A stretch of 64,000 nucleotides of DNA from an uncultured Polaribacter sp. (GCF_947500975.1 NZ_CANMUE010000004.1:235360-299359); one strand, 5' to 3'; positions 44,581 through 54,499 are shown, counted from the stretch's first letter. Notes: generated by a model not told the origin, from the letters alone. Program-made: numbers and translations.

Positions 44581-45036
44581 ATGAAAAGAGCAATTTTTCC
44601 AGGATCTTTTGATCCGATTACCTTAGGGCATTTTGATATTATTGAAAGAGGAGTAACTCTTTTTGATGAGCTAATAATTGCAATTGGTATAAATGCTGAT
44701 AAAAAATATATGTTTTCGTTAGAAGAACGTAAGAAGTTTATTGAAGATTGTTTTAAAGATGAGCCAAAAATTAAAGTTGTTACTTATAAAGGATTAACGG
44801 TTGATTTTTGTCAAAAAAATAATATAGAGTTTATTTTAAGAGGGTTAAGAAACCCAGCAGATTTTGAGTTCGAAAAGGCAATTGCACATACAAATAGAGA
44901 TTTAGCACCAATAGAAACAGTGTTTTTATTAACCGCAGCAAGTACATCTTATATTTCTTCATCTATTGTAAGAGATGTAATAAGAAATAATGGTGATTAT
45001 ACAAAGTTAGTGCCTAAAACGGTAAGAATTAAATAA
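44581..45036 (+). CDS. coaD: Pantetheine-phosphate adenylyltransferase
   Basis: Catalyses the penultimate step of coenzyme A synthesis. The 151-residue protein has the nucleotidyltransferase motif FPGSFDPITLGHFDII (T/HxGH type) at the N-terminus, RGLRNPADFEFEKAIAHTNR near residue 90, and the ATP motif YISSSIVRD near 125. The size matches the family. It lies 10 bp after ddl and 2 bp before the M14 peptidase gene. Confidence 0.97.
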   Translation: MKRAIFPGSFDPITLGHFDIIERGVTLFDELIIAIGINADKKYMFSLEERKKFIEDCFKDEPKIKVVTYKGLTVDFCQKNNIEFILRGLRNPADFEFEKAIAHTNRDLAPIETVFLLTAASTSYISSSIVRDVIRNNGDYTKLVPKTVRIK

Positions 45037-45038
45037 TT

Positions 45039-46796
45039 ATGATTAAGAATCTTAGGCGTTTTTTGTTTTTTTTGTTAATTATAATAATGAATTCTTGTAA
45101 AGATTCATCCAAAGAAAATATAGATTTTACAACGCTTTTTGAAACTTCTAAAGGAACAGAAACTCCAGAATATAAAGAGGTAATTTCTTATTATAAAAAC
45201 TTATCTGAAGTTTATGATGAGGTTTCTCTTTTTTCATTCGGAGAAACTGATTCTGGTGAGCCTTTGCATTTAGTTGTCTATAATCAAACAGGAATTTACA
45301 ATGTAGATGAAATTAAAAGCTCTAAGAAAAACAGAATTTTAATTAACAACGGAATTCATCCAGGAGAATCTGACGGAATTGATGCGTCTATGATGTTAAT
45401 TAGAGATATTGTTCAAAACGATTCTTTAAAAAATAAATATAAAAATTCTATTATTTGTGTAATTCCAGTTTATAATATTGGTGGTTCTTTAAATAGAAAT
45501 TCGCACACAAGAGCCAATCAAAATGGTCCAATTGAATATGGTTTTAGAGGAAATGCTAGAAATTTTGATTTAAATAGAGATTTTGTAAAACAAGACACTA
45601 AAAATGCAGCTGCTTTTGCAGCGATTTTTCATGCTGTAAACCCAGATATTTTTATTGATAACCATGTAAGTAATGGCGCAGATTATCAATATGCAATTAC
45701 ACATTTATTTACACAGCATAACAAATTAGGAGGTAATTTAGGTAGCTTTTTAGAAAAAGAAATGCGTCCACAAATTGAAAAATCGTTAGAAGAAAAAAAT
45801 ATTATTATTACCCCTTATGTAAATGTTTGGGGCAATACACCAGAAAATGGTTGGTCGCAATTTTTTGATTCACCAAGATTTTCAACAGGGTATACAACAC
45901 TATTTCACACATTAGGTTTAATGGTAGAGACACACATGTTAAAACCTTATAAAATTAGAGTAGAACAAACATATGAATTAATGTTTTCTGTTTTTGATTT
46001 TACAGAGTTAAATTCAAAAAAAATAAAAGACTTACGATCAAAAGCAACTGAAGAAGTTTTAGCTAAGAAAACATATCCAATTACCTATAAATTAGATAAA
46101 GAAAACGTGTCAATTTTAAACTTTAAAGGGTATGAAGCAACATATATTGATAGTAAAATTACCAATGGTAAAAGGCTTTTTTACGATACTAAATTACCTT
46201 TTAATGTTGAAACTAAATACTACAATAATTTTATTACAGAAAAAGAAATAACAATACCAAATGCCTATATTTTACAACAAGGATGGCATAAAATTGTAGA
46301 TAGATTAAACAACAATAATATTCAGTTTACACGTTTTAAAAAAGATACAACTATATCGGTAGAAGTAAATCATATTGATAAATTTCAAACAAGAAATGCG
46401 CCATATGAAGGGCATTATTTGCATTATAATACATCAATAAAAAAATCTAAAGAAGATATAAACTTTAGAAAAGGAGATTTGTATATTTCTACAAATCAAA
46501 ACGGAGTTCGTTATTTATTGGAAACTTTAGAAGCAGAAGCAACAGATTCTTTTTTTAGTTGGAACTTTTTTGATACCATTCTACAGCAAAAAGAAGGATA
46601 TTCTGGTTATGTTTTTGAAGATGTAGCTGAACAATTTTTAATTGATAATCCAACTATTAAAAAACAATTCATAGAAAAAATGAATTCAGATGAAACTTTT
46701 GCTGATAACCCAAGAGCACAATTAAATTGGGTTTACAAAAAAAGTCCACATAATGAAAAAGCATTTATGCGTTTGCCCGTTTTTAAAGTTTACTAA
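45039..46796 (+). CDS. M14 family zinc carboxypeptidase-like lipoprotein
   Basis: A 585-residue protein with lipobox IIMNSCKDS (Cys at about residue 20). The M14 domain occupies about residues 50-330, with the zinc site HPGESDG (HxxE) near residue 107, the third ligand in FIDNHVSNGADYQ near 205, and the catalytic glutamate in MVETHMLKPYKIRV near 300. The C-terminal roughly 250 residues have no family I can name. It probably trims peptides outside the cytoplasm. Confidence 0.9.
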   Translation: MIKNLRRFLFFLLIIIMNSCKDSSKENIDFTTLFETSKGTETPEYKEVISYYKNLSEVYDEVSLFSFGETDSGEPLHLVVYNQTGIYNVDEIKSSKKNRILINNGIHPGESDGIDASMMLIRDIVQNDSLKNKYKNSIICVIPVYNIGGSLNRNSHTRANQNGPIEYGFRGNARNFDLNRDFVKQDTKNAAAFAAIFHAVNPDIFIDNHVSNGADYQYAITHLFTQHNKLGGNLGSFLEKEMRPQIEKSLEEKNIIITPYVNVWGNTPENGWSQFFDSPRFSTGYTTLFHTLGLMVETHMLKPYKIRVEQTYELMFSVFDFTELNSKKIKDLRSKATEEVLAKKTYPITYKLDKENVSILNFKGYEATYIDSKITNGKRLFYDTKLPFNVETKYYNNFITEKEITIPNAYILQQGWHKIVDRLNNNNIQFTRFKKDTTISVEVNHIDKFQTRNAPYEGHYLHYNTSIKKSKEDINFRKGDLYISTNQNGVRYLLETLEAEATDSFFSWNFFDTILQQKEGYSGYVFEDVAEQFLIDNPTIKKQFIEKMNSDETFADNPRAQLNWVYKKSPHNEKAFMRLPVFKVY

Positions 46797-46805
46797 CTAT
46801 TATCA

Positions 46806-47321
46806 ATGAAAAAATATTTCTACATTTTAATATTTTTACACTTTATTATTAGTTGTAATAATACTCAAAAAACAGCTAAAAAAGATCTTAAAGAAATTGC
46901 AAAAGAGGTTATGAATAATGCAAAAAACTGTGCGTTAATTACTGTAGATTCTGTAGGAGTTGCTCATGTAAGAACAATGGATCCATTTTTTCCAGAAGAA
47001 GATTTTACAGTTTGGATGGGAACAAATCCTAAAAGTTTAAAAGTAAAACAAATTCAGAAAAACCCTAAAGTAACCTTGTATTATTTTGATACAAAAAGTG
47101 TAAGTTATGTTACTTTACAAGGAGTTGCAAAAATTGTAAATGCTCAAAGTAAAAAAGAGAAATTCTGGAAAAAAGAATGGAAAAACTACTACAAAAACAG
47201 GACTTTAGATTATGTATTAATACAATTTACGCCCAACAAAGCAACTATTATTAGTGAGAAATATAATGTTTTAGGGGATTCAATTACTTGGAAAACTCCA
47301 GAATTAAATTTTAATAAATAA
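46806..47321 (+). CDS. Pyridoxamine 5'-phosphate oxidase-like lipoprotein
   Basis: A 171-residue protein with lipobox HFIISCNNT (Cys at about residue 17), followed by a split-barrel flavin-binding fold of the PNPOx-like family: CALITVDSVGVAHVRTMDPF, FTVWMGTNPKSLKVKQIQKNP and KVTLYYFDTKSVSYVTLQG. The fold usually binds FMN, F420 or haem; an exported, lipidated version is less common, and its cofactor supply is unclear. It follows the M14 peptidase gene by 9 bp. Confidence 0.85.
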   Translation: MKKYFYILIFLHFIISCNNTQKTAKKDLKEIAKEVMNNAKNCALITVDSVGVAHVRTMDPFFPEEDFTVWMGTNPKSLKVKQIQKNPKVTLYYFDTKSVSYVTLQGVAKIVNAQSKKEKFWKKEWKNYYKNRTLDYVLIQFTPNKATIISEKYNVLGDSITWKTPELNFNK

Positions 47322-47336
47322 TGTGTTTTTGTTAAG

Positions 47337-47364
47337 AAAATGGTTATTATAAATCCATTTTGTT
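47337..47364. terminator. Terminator between convergent genes
   Basis: AAAATGG (47337..47343) and CCATTTT (47355..47361) form a 7-bp stem with an 11-nt loop, followed by a short T-rich run on the plus strand. It lies 15 bp after the PNPOx-like gene and 16 bp from the end of the convergent T9SS-cargo gene, and may serve both. Confidence 0.45.
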
Positions 47365-47379
47365 TGTACAATATTTTAA

Positions 47380-48447
47380 TTAATCAATTAAAACACTGTT
47401 TTTACTAATAATTTCATTTTCTTTTTTAAATACAAAATAATAAGTTCCTGTATTTAAATTGGAAACACTTATAGTGTTGTCAGCAGCTTTATTATTTCTT
47501 TGAATCAATCTGCCTAAAGTGTCATAAATTAAAATAGAGTCATAACTGTTGGCTGTTTTTTCTTCAATAAAAATACTTTCAGTAGTTGGATTTGGGTATA
47601 TTTTTACCCTTAAATTATTTATGATAAAACTTTCCGTAGATAAAGTGCTAACTTCCTCAATGCTAAAATCTGCAAATAAAACGGTTTCATCTCTTAAACT
47701 ATTAATGTCATTTAAACTTCTATAAATTCCCCATTTTGGTCTTACAAATTCTGCTCCAGATTGCCAATTTTCTGTTGAAGTATCAGAATAATCAAAAAGA
47801 GTTTCACCCGTGCTTATCTTTACAATTTCTATAGAATATTCAGTATTGGAACCATAAGCAATTTTCTCTGTTATTTCTACCCAATTTCCTTTTAATAAAC
47901 TTAAATCTACTTTTTTTATTGTACTTTGATCATCCGTATTTGTGTATCTTAATTCTAGTTGATCTGGTGTTCCTTTTCTTGCTGTCAAGGTGTACATTGG
48001 TATAGAAGAGTAATCTCCTCCAACAGATTTTAATTGATGTAAATGTGTAAAACTAGAGGATGGTTGAAAATTAACATCAAGCTTCATTTTCCATTTATAA
48101 ATCACTTTTTCGTTTTCAACGCCTAATAAATTATTTGGAGATTTATCATAGGTTTTTATTTCATTTCGTTGTCTATCAAAATTTATACAACGATCATCAT
48201 CTTCATTTGTATGAATGTAAAATCTAAATACATTTTTGTTTAACTCGCTATCAAATGTCTCATCTATGTGTCTACCAAAATTATCATGATTGCAATCAGG
48301 TACTTCTACAACATCGTAATTTGGAGCTAAAACAGAATTGATTAATTCATAAGTATCACCCTCACCGTTTGCAGATAAAACAGTTTGAGCTTCAACTCTT
48401 GATAAAAATAGAAAGCAAAGGGTAAGGGTTAAATTTATTTTGAACAT
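47380..48447 (-). CDS. T9SS-secreted protein, probable polysaccharide-lyase-like
   Basis: A 355-residue secreted protein with signal MFKINLTLTLCFLFLSRVEA. A beta-rich domain covers about residues 25-265, including FTHLHQLKSVGGD, PMYTLTARKG, ELRYTNTDD and KWGIYRSLNDI. This resembles heparin-lyase-I/PL20 (glucuronan lyase) jelly rolls; that assignment is from pattern memory. The C-terminal 75 residues are a type A sorting domain (VKIYPNPTTESIFIEE, ILIYDTLGRLI, LNTGTYYFVF), so the protein is exported by the type IX secretion system and processed at the cell surface. Confidence 0.85.
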   Translation of the reverse strand: MFKINLTLTLCFLFLSRVEAQTVLSANGEGDTYELINSVLAPNYDVVEVPDCNHDNFGRHIDETFDSELNKNVFRFYIHTNEDDDRCINFDRQRNEIKTYDKSPNNLLGVENEKVIYKWKMKLDVNFQPSSSFTHLHQLKSVGGDYSSIPMYTLTARKGTPDQLELRYTNTDDQSTIKKVDLSLLKGNWVEITEKIAYGSNTEYSIEIVKISTGETLFDYSDTSTENWQSGAEFVRPKWGIYRSLNDINSLRDETVLFADFSIEEVSTLSTESFIINNLRVKIYPNPTTESIFIEEKTANSYDSILIYDTLGRLIQRNNKAADNTISVSNLNTGTYYFVFKKENEIISKNSVLID

Positions 48448-48573
48448 AAAAAGTTATATGTGAGTTGATTAACTATTTTTAAAAAGTAAATGTAATTATA
48501 AAAATTACGTTTTGCTATAAAATTATATAAGTTTATTCATTTTACGTAACTTGTAGCTTTAAATATTATACAC

Positions 48574-49038
48574 GTGAATAAAATTTTATCTATAAACGGA
48601 AAACTATACACCATAGATATTGCTGATGATACTCCAATTTTATGGGCAATTAGAGATTTTGTAGGTTTAACAGGAACCAAATTTGGTTGTGGTGTAAGCC
48701 AATGTGGGGCATGTTCAATTTTAATTGACGGTGTTTTAACAAAATCATGTAGCATGCCATTTTCTTATGCAGTTGGCAAAGAAATTACTACAATTGAAGG
48801 GACTTCAGAAAATTTAGAATTTTTACGAGAAGCTTGGAATGATGGTAATGTGCCGCAATGTGGTTATTGTCAATCTGGGCAACTAATTGCAGCAACTTCA
48901 CTATTAGACAAGGTAGAAAACCCTACAGATAAAGATATAGATAATGCAATGAGTGGTAATATTTGCAGATGTGGAACCTATTCAAGAATTAGAAAAGCAA
49001 TTCATAGGGCTGTTGAACTTAAAAACCAATCAATATGA
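48574..49038 (+). CDS. 2Fe-2S small subunit of xanthine-dehydrogenase-family oxidoreductase (IorA-like)
   Basis: A 154-residue electron-transfer subunit with two [2Fe-2S] clusters: the plant-ferredoxin type FGCGVSQCGACSILIDG near residues 36-52 and the helical type CGYCQSGQ ... NICRCGTY near 95-130. It belongs with the catalytic subunit encoded next, overlapping by 4 bp. The start is GTG at 48574; no ATG is available near the conserved N-terminus. Partners of this kind include isoquinoline 1-oxidoreductase and aldehyde oxidases; the substrate is not determined by sequence. Confidence 0.93.
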   Translation: MNKILSINGKLYTIDIADDTPILWAIRDFVGLTGTKFGCGVSQCGACSILIDGVLTKSCSMPFSYAVGKEITTIEGTSENLEFLREAWNDGNVPQCGYCQSGQLIAATSLLDKVENPTDKDIDNAMSGNICRCGTYSRIRKAIHRAVELKNQSI

Positions 49039-51251
49039 GCAATATACAGCAAATAAATCGTAGAGATTTTGTAAAATTATTTGGTTTAGCTTCTACAGGA
49101 ATTATTTTAGGTTGTAATATTTCTTCGGATAAAAAAGATTTTATTCCGCAAACGGAAGGGACTTTTGCACCAAATTTATTTGTTCAAATTCAAAAAGATG
49201 GTACTATTACTTTAATTGCTTCACGTTCTGAAATGGGGCAAGGAATTAGAACATCTTTAGCATCAGCAATTGCAGATGAGTTAGAAGCAGATTGGAAATA
49301 TATTACCGTTCAACAAGCAACAGGAGATTCTAAATACGGCAATCAAAATACAGATGGCTCTAGAAGTGTAAGAACTATTTTAGAACCTATGAGAAAAATG
49401 GGTGCATCAGCAAAAATGATGTTAATTGCTGCCGCTGCAAAAAAATGGAATATTGCTGAAGCTGATTGTAAAGCAGAAAACCATCATATTATCAATATAA
49501 AAACAGATGCAAAAATTTTCTTTGGAGATTTGGTTAATGTAGCTGCAAAAGAAGAAATTCCTGCAGAAAGTAAACTTCAATTAAAAAAAGTTGAAGATTT
49601 TAAATATATAGGTAAAAACTTAAAAAGCGTAGATTTAAAAGATTTTACGCACGGTACAGCAAATTACGGAATAGATGTTCGAATTCCGAATATGAAGTTT
49701 GCAGCTATTGCAAGGTGCCCTGTAACTTTCGGAACGGTAAAAAGTTTTGATGCAGCAGATGCAAAAAGCATTTCTGGTGTAGAAAAAGTAATTCAATTAG
49801 ATAGAATGATTCCTCCAACAGGTGCGTTTTTTGGAGCTTTAGGCGGTGTTGCTGTAGTTGCAAACAATACTTGGTCTGCTTTTCAAGGAAAATTAAACTT
49901 AAATATTGAGTGGAATTATGGAGAAAACGAAAGTTTTAATACAGAAGAATTTACTAAAAAAATAACAAAGAGAGTTCATGAGAAAGGAAAGCTGATTCCG
50001 GGAAGTACAGGAGATGTAAACTCAGCTTTTAATGAATCTAAGAATATAGTAGAAGCTACCTATAAAGTTCCGTTTTTGGTGCATGCCCCAATGGAAGTGC
50101 CAAATGCTACGGCTTGGTTTCGGGGTGATAAAATAGAAGTTTGGGCACCTTTGCAAGACCCACAAACGGCAAGAGCAGAGTTAGCTCACTTTTTTGAAGT
50201 TGATATTGAAAATATAACTGTAAATGTTACTTTTATTGGTGGAGGTTTTGGGCGTAAATCAAAATCAGATTTTGTGGTGGAAGCTGTTGCTTTGTCAAAA
50301 AAAATAAATGCACCTGTACAAGTTGTTTGGACGCGTGAAGATGATATAAAACATAGTTTTTATCATGCAACAAGTGTACAATATTTAAAAGGTTCTTTAG
50401 ATGGTAAAGGCAATGTTTCTGGTTGGCTACAAAGAGTTGCTGTGCCTTCTATAACATCTTCTTTTAAACCTTTATCTGACTATGCCTCTGGTTTTGAACT
50501 TGGGCAAGGTTTTACAAATAATCCTTATAATTTAGATAATTTTAGGCTAGAAAACGTAAAGGCTGAAGCTAATTTAAGAATTGGTTGGTTGCGTTCTGTA
50601 GTTCATATTCATAGCGGGTTTGGTAATAACTCCTTTGTAGATGAATTGGCTTTTGCTGCCAAAAAAGATCCAGTTGAGTTTCATTTAAATCTAATTGGTA
50701 AAGATAGAATTATTCAAGGTAAATCTGAATATCCTTATGATTCTAAACGTATGAAAAACGTTTTGAAAAAAACTGCAGAAAATGCAAATTGGGGTAAAAA
50801 ATTACCTGAAAATCATGGAATAGGAATTGCAATTCATTATAGTTTTTATAGTTATGTGGCAACTGCGGTTGAGGTTTCTGTAAGGGATGGAAAAGTAAAA
50901 GTTGAAAATATTTGGACAACTATAGATTGTGGTTTAGTGCTGAATAAAGATAATGTAAAAAATCAATTAGAAGGCGCTGCTATTTTTGGAATGTCAATTG
51001 CTTTGTATGGTAAAGTAACTACAAAGGATGGAGCTGTAGAACAAAACAATTTCTTTGATTATCAGATGACGAGAATGAAAGATACGCCTAAAATAAATAT
51101 TGATATTATTGATGATATGAGTAAGAAACCAACTGGTGTTGGAGAACCTGGTGTACCGCCAATGGCACCAGCAATTTGCAATGCTATTTTTAATGCAACA
51201 GGTAAACGCTACCGATCTTTACCTTTAATTGATGAAGGATTATTGGTTTAA
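49035..51251 (+). CDS. Molybdopterin catalytic subunit, IorB-like aldehyde/isoquinoline oxidoreductase
   Basis: A 738-residue single-chain molybdoenzyme subunit. A twin-arginine-like signal [15 protein letters not shown] (about residues 9-23) is followed by GIILGCN, which also reads as a lipobox, so export as a periplasmic lipoprotein is likely. The molybdopterin-binding regions include [23 protein letters not shown] near 65, [20 protein letters not shown] near 400 and [17 protein letters not shown] near the C-terminus with the catalytic glutamate. It pairs with the 2Fe-2S subunit upstream. Confidence 0.93.
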   Translation: MSNIQQINRRDFVKLFGLASTGIILGCNISSDKKDFIPQTEGTFAPNLFVQIQKDGTITLIASRSEMGQGIRTSLASAIADELEADWKYITVQQATGDSKYGNQNTDGSRSVRTILEPMRKMGASAKMMLIAAAAKKWNIAEADCKAENHHIINIKTDAKIFFGDLVNVAAKEEIPAESKLQLKKVEDFKYIGKNLKSVDLKDFTHGTANYGIDVRIPNMKFAAIARCPVTFGTVKSFDAADAKSISGVEKVIQLDRMIPPTGAFFGALGGVAVVANNTWSAFQGKLNLNIEWNYGENESFNTEEFTKKITKRVHEKGKLIPGSTGDVNSAFNESKNIVEATYKVPFLVHAPMEVPNATAWFRGDKIEVWAPLQDPQTARAELAHFFEVDIENITVNVTFIGGGFGRKSKSDFVVEAVALSKKINAPVQVVWTREDDIKHSFYHATSVQYLKGSLDGKGNVSGWLQRVAVPSITSSFKPLSDYASGFELGQGFTNNPYNLDNFRLENVKAEANLRIGWLRSVVHIHSGFGNNSFVDELAFAAKKDPVEFHLNLIGKDRIIQGKSEYPYDSKRMKNVLKKTAENANWGKKLPENHGIGIAIHYSFYSYVATAVEVSVRDGKVKVENIWTTIDCGLVLNKDNVKNQLEGAAIFGMSIALYGKVTTKDGAVEQNNFFDYQMTRMKDTPKINIDIIDDMSKKPTGVGEPGVPPMAPAICNAIFNATGKRYRSLPLIDEGLLV

Positions 51252-51280
51252 TTAGTATTAAAAAAAGTAATTAAAAATAA

Positions 51281-51306
51281 AATCCTGCTATTCTGCAGGA
51301 ATTTTA
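51281..51306. terminator. Terminator between iorB-like and SulP genes
   Basis: TCCTGC (51283..51288) and GCAGGA (51295..51300) form a stem with a 6-nt loop, with A-rich sequence to the left and ATTTTATTTTTT to the right. It can stop transcripts from both convergent genes. Confidence 0.7.
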
Positions 51307-51312
51307 TTTTTT

Positions 51313-53205
51313 TTAGAACTTGTACTCACCCAAAGGTTTAGGAAATTTCTCCGGATTTGCAGCCAGATGATAACGAGGATCATCAATATCTTCTTCTATA
51401 ATATTAGTAAAAATAGGACTTGCTTTATAAAGTAGAATTTTACAATCTTTACTTAAGTGTTTTAAAGTTATTTTTTTTCCTTCAGCTTGATATTTTTCTA
51501 CTAAAATAAAAATAGCTTCAATGGCAGAATGATCTGAAATTCGGGCTTCTATAAAATCTATTTCTATGTTTTCTGGATCGTTTTTTACATCAAACTTAGC
51601 ATTAAAGTCTGTAATACTACCAAAGAAAAGAGGACCCCAAATTTCATAAATTTTAGTACCATCAGATTTAAAACGTTTTCTAGCTCTAATTTTTTTAGCG
51701 TTAGCCCAAGCAAATGATAATGCAGAAATAATAACTCCTACAAAAACAGCTATTGCTAAATCAAAGAAAACAGTAACAGCAGAAACAATAATCAACACAA
51801 ATGCATCTGAGACGGGTATTTTTTTTAATATTCTAAAACTAGACCATGCAAAAGTTTCAATAACCATCATAAACATTACGCCCACAAGAGCCGCAATAGG
51901 TACTTGTTCTATATATTTATCTGCAAATAAAATAAATGTTAATAATGTTAATGCCATCATTACACCAGATAAACGACCACGTCCGCCAGCATTAATGTTG
52001 ATAACGGTTTGCCCAATCATACCACACCCACCAGTTCCACCAAATAAACCACTTACAATGTTTCCGGCACCTTGCGCAATACATTCTTTATTTCCATTAC
52101 CTCTAGAGTCTGTTAATTCATCAACTAAATTCATAGTCATTAAAGTTTCTATTAAACCAACAGAGGCTGCTAAAAAAGCATAAGGAGCTATAAACTTTAA
52201 AGTATCTAAATTAAAAGGGAGGCTGCTCCATAATTCTAAAATGTTTAGTTTTTTTGAAATTTCATCAATTCCATTTAAACCTGCACCACCACCATCTCTA
52301 ATAAAATCACCTACATTAATAGAGCTTAGTCCGCTAAAAATTGAAATTAAAGTTACAATTAAAATGGCAGTTAATGCAGCGGGTATTTTTGTTGTTAATT
52401 TAGGTAGCCCCCAAACAATTAGCATTGTAAGCAGCACTAAACCAATCATTGTGTAAAGCGTTTTTCCTTGCATCATAGATTTAACAACTCCATTGTCTTT
52501 TACAGAATAAAATCCTTCTTCAGAAGCATTAAAAATAACTTTTTTAGTTTTTGAGTCAAATACTTGCCCTTCAGAGATTTTAAATACTTCTTGATTTGTT
52601 AATTTGTTTTTTATAGAATTCCCTTCTATTGTAAATAAAACAGCTCCAGAAACTATATCTTTTACCTTATTATCATTTACTTTATAAACTAATTCTTTTG
52701 ACTCTGTTTTACGCATATTTTGTCCAAAGAAATCTTTTTTATTCTCTTTAAACATACCAAGTTGTGCCATAAAAATAACAATAGCCAAACCATTTACAAA
52801 TCCCATCATTACTGGGTGAGGAATTAAACGTACAAATTTTCCTAATTTAAAAAAACCTGCAAAAACTTGTATAATACCCATTAAAACAACGGCAGCTAAT
52901 AAGTAAAAATAACCCATGTTTTCCACAGGAGAATCAAAGAGTAAACCTTTAGCGTGCCCTTCTTGTATCATATGAACAAAAATAACAGCAACAGCACCTG
53001 CAGCTCCAGAAATTAATCCGGGCCTACCTCCAAAAGTTGCCGAAATAATACCAATAACAAAAGCACCAAATAAAGCTACAATTGGGCTTATTTGTGCTAC
53101 AAAAGCAAAAGCTACTACTTCTGGTATCATAGCTAAAGAAACTGTTATTCCTGCTAAAACATCATCTTTTGCATTCGGAATTATTTTCTTGATAAATTCA
53201 GTCAT
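51313..53205 (-). CDS. SulP family anion transporter with inserted soluble segment
   Basis: A 630-residue inner-membrane transporter of the SLC26/SulP family. The N-terminal region has DVLAGITVSLAMIPEVVAFAFVA and FGGRPGLISGAAGAVAV, the usual sulfate-permease signature, and the core ends with GGTGGCGMIGQTVININAGGRGRLSG near 385. A STAS domain follows at about residues 500-590. Between membrane helices, residues about 152-250 form a hydrophilic insertion (beta-rich, KVNDNKVKDIVSGAVLFTIEG) that most relatives lack or have much shorter. The transported anion is unknown (sulfate or bicarbonate are common). Confidence 0.92.
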   Translation of the reverse strand: MTEFIKKIIPNAKDDVLAGITVSLAMIPEVVAFAFVAQISPIVALFGAFVIGIISATFGGRPGLISGAAGAVAVIFVHMIQEGHAKGLLFDSPVENMGYFYLLAAVVLMGIIQVFAGFFKLGKFVRLIPHPVMMGFVNGLAIVIFMAQLGMFKENKKDFFGQNMRKTESKELVYKVNDNKVKDIVSGAVLFTIEGNSIKNKLTNQEVFKISEGQVFDSKTKKVIFNASEEGFYSVKDNGVVKSMMQGKTLYTMIGLVLLTMLIVWGLPKLTTKIPAALTAILIVTLISIFSGLSSINVGDFIRDGGGAGLNGIDEISKKLNILELWSSLPFNLDTLKFIAPYAFLAASVGLIETLMTMNLVDELTDSRGNGNKECIAQGAGNIVSGLFGGTGGCGMIGQTVININAGGRGRLSGVMMALTLLTFILFADKYIEQVPIAALVGVMFMMVIETFAWSSFRILKKIPVSDAFVLIIVSAVTVFFDLAIAVFVGVIISALSFAWANAKKIRARKRFKSDGTKIYEIWGPLFFGSITDFNAKFDVKNDPENIEIDFIEARISDHSAIEAIFILVEKYQAEGKKITLKHLSKDCKILLYKASPIFTNIIEEDIDDPRYHLAANPEKFPKPLGEYKF

Positions 53206-53253
53206 AATTATTTGCTTTTAAAAGCTGGCAAAGATACTATGTTTTTTATAAAA

Positions 53254-53850
53254 CTAGCTTACTTTGTAAGTATCATATACCAACCGAATATTTGCATATG
53301 TATTTTGCAAAGCTTTTTCTATTTCAATATCATTTTTAAAAGTTACTTCAGTTATTCCTTCTTCAATTTGTGGTGTTAGTTTTTTTGTGTAATCAGAGCG
53401 CATTAAAAACCAACTAGTTTCTTTTAATTTTATTCCATTCTGAAAATAAATATGATAAGTTGTAATTAATTTCTTAGTAATAGATAAATTAAAAATACCA
53501 CATTCTTCTTCAACTTCTCTAATACCAGCAGTTTCAATACTTTCACCTTTTTCAATTCTACCTTTTGGTAAGTCCCAAATATTATTCCTATAAATAAATA
53601 AAACCTCGTTTTTAGGGTTTAAAACTAGACCGCCAGCAGCAGGAACTATAATCGTAGTTTGTTGAAAAAAAAGCCAATCATTCTCTAGGTCAGTAGAGTA
53701 CAAATTAATACCTTTAAGCTCCCCGTTTTTTACTTTATATATTATTTCTTCTAAAATAACATTTTTAAAAATGTAAACTGGAAAATTATTTTCTTTTTTT
53801 GTAGAAGATGTTATGATTATTGGGTAATCATTTACAAAAACTTTATACAT
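53254..53850 (-). CDS. NUDIX hydrolase
   Basis: I start at ATG 53850 (198 residues, MYKVFVNDYPIIITSS), seven codons inside a longer frame that would run into pyrE. The NUDIX box is clear: GRIEKGESIETAGIREVEEECG near residues 96-118 (GX5EX7REUXEEXGU pattern), preceded by VLFIYRNNIWDLPK. Such enzymes hydrolyse nucleoside diphosphate derivatives. The gene is divergent from pyrE, with only 7 bp between the two start codons. Confidence 0.92.
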   Translation of the reverse strand: MYKVFVNDYPIIITSSTKKENNFPVYIFKNVILEEIIYKVKNGELKGINLYSTDLENDWLFFQQTTIIVPAAGGLVLNPKNEVLFIYRNNIWDLPKGRIEKGESIETAGIREVEEECGIFNLSITKKLITTYHIYFQNGIKLKETSWFLMRSDYTKKLTPQIEEGITEVTFKNDIEIEKALQNTYANIRLVYDTYKVS

Positions 53851-53853
53851 TTG
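53846..53853 (+). promoter_or_regulatory. Candidate pyrE -7 element overlapping the NUDIX start codon
   Basis: TACATTTG matches TAnnTTTG exactly and ends 5 bp before the pyrE ATG. Transcription would begin at or next to that ATG, giving a leaderless or nearly leaderless mRNA. The element includes the NUDIX start codon on the other strand. Confidence 0.35.
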
Positions 53854-53857
53854 CGAT

Positions 53858-54499
53858 ATGATTTTGAACAAAGATACAGCAAAAAAAACAGCCGAATTAT
53901 TATTACAAATTAAGGCAATAAAACTAAATCCAAATAACCCTTTTAATTGGGCTTCTGGTTGGAAATCTCCTATTTATTGTGATAATCGAATCACATTGTC
54001 TTTTCCTCCTGTTCGTTTTTTTTTAAAAGAAGAAATTGCGAAAATTGTTGAATTACAATATGGAAAACCTGATGTTATTGCTGGTGTTGCTACAGGTGCA
54101 ATTGCAATAGGTATTTTAGTTGCACAAGAATTAGGTGTGCCATTTGTATATGTAAGACCAGAACCGAAGAAACATGGTAGAAAAAATCAAATTGAAGGTT
54201 ATTTGGAGGGTGGACAAAATGTTGTAGTTATTGAAGATTTAATAAGTACTGGAAATAGTAGTTTAAATGCTGTTGAAGCTTTAAAAGAAGCAGGAGCGGT
54301 TGTAAAAGGTATGGTTGCTATTTTTTCTTATGGATTTGAGATTGCTACGGAAAATTTTAAGAAAAAAAATGTAAGTTTAACAACTTTAAGTAATTATGAA
54401 AACTTACTTGATCAAGCTTTAGATAGTAGTTATATTGATGAAAAAGAGTTGATTACTTTAAATGAGTGGAGGGTTAATCCTAGTGAGTGGAATCAATAA
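53858..54499 (+). CDS. pyrE: Orotate phosphoribosyltransferase
   Basis: A 213-residue enzyme of pyrimidine synthesis that joins orotate to PRPP. NPFNWASGWKSPIYCDNRITLSF is the family's N-terminal substrate region, FVYVRPEPKKHGRKNQIEG the flexible catalytic loop with the lysines, and VVVIEDLISTGNSSLNAVEAL near residue 125 the PRPP-binding motif. It is full length, followed 10 bp later by an SRPBCC protein gene. Confidence 0.97.
   Translation: MILNKDTAKKTAELLLQIKAIKLNPNNPFNWASGWKSPIYCDNRITLSFPPVRFFLKEEIAKIVELQYGKPDVIAGVATGAIAIGILVAQELGVPFVYVRPEPKKHGRKNQIEGYLEGGQNVVVIEDLISTGNSSLNAVEALKEAGAVVKGMVAIFSYGFEIATENFKKKNVSLTTLSNYENLLDQALDSSYIDEKELITLNEWRVNPSEWNQ
53869..53876 (-). promoter_or_regulatory. 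Candidate NUDIX -7 element inside pyrE codons 4-7
   Basis: On the minus strand TATCTTTG matches TAnnTTTG. It ends 18 bp before the NUDIX ATG, giving a short leader of about 12 nt. No clear -33 TTG was found. Confidence 0.3.
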
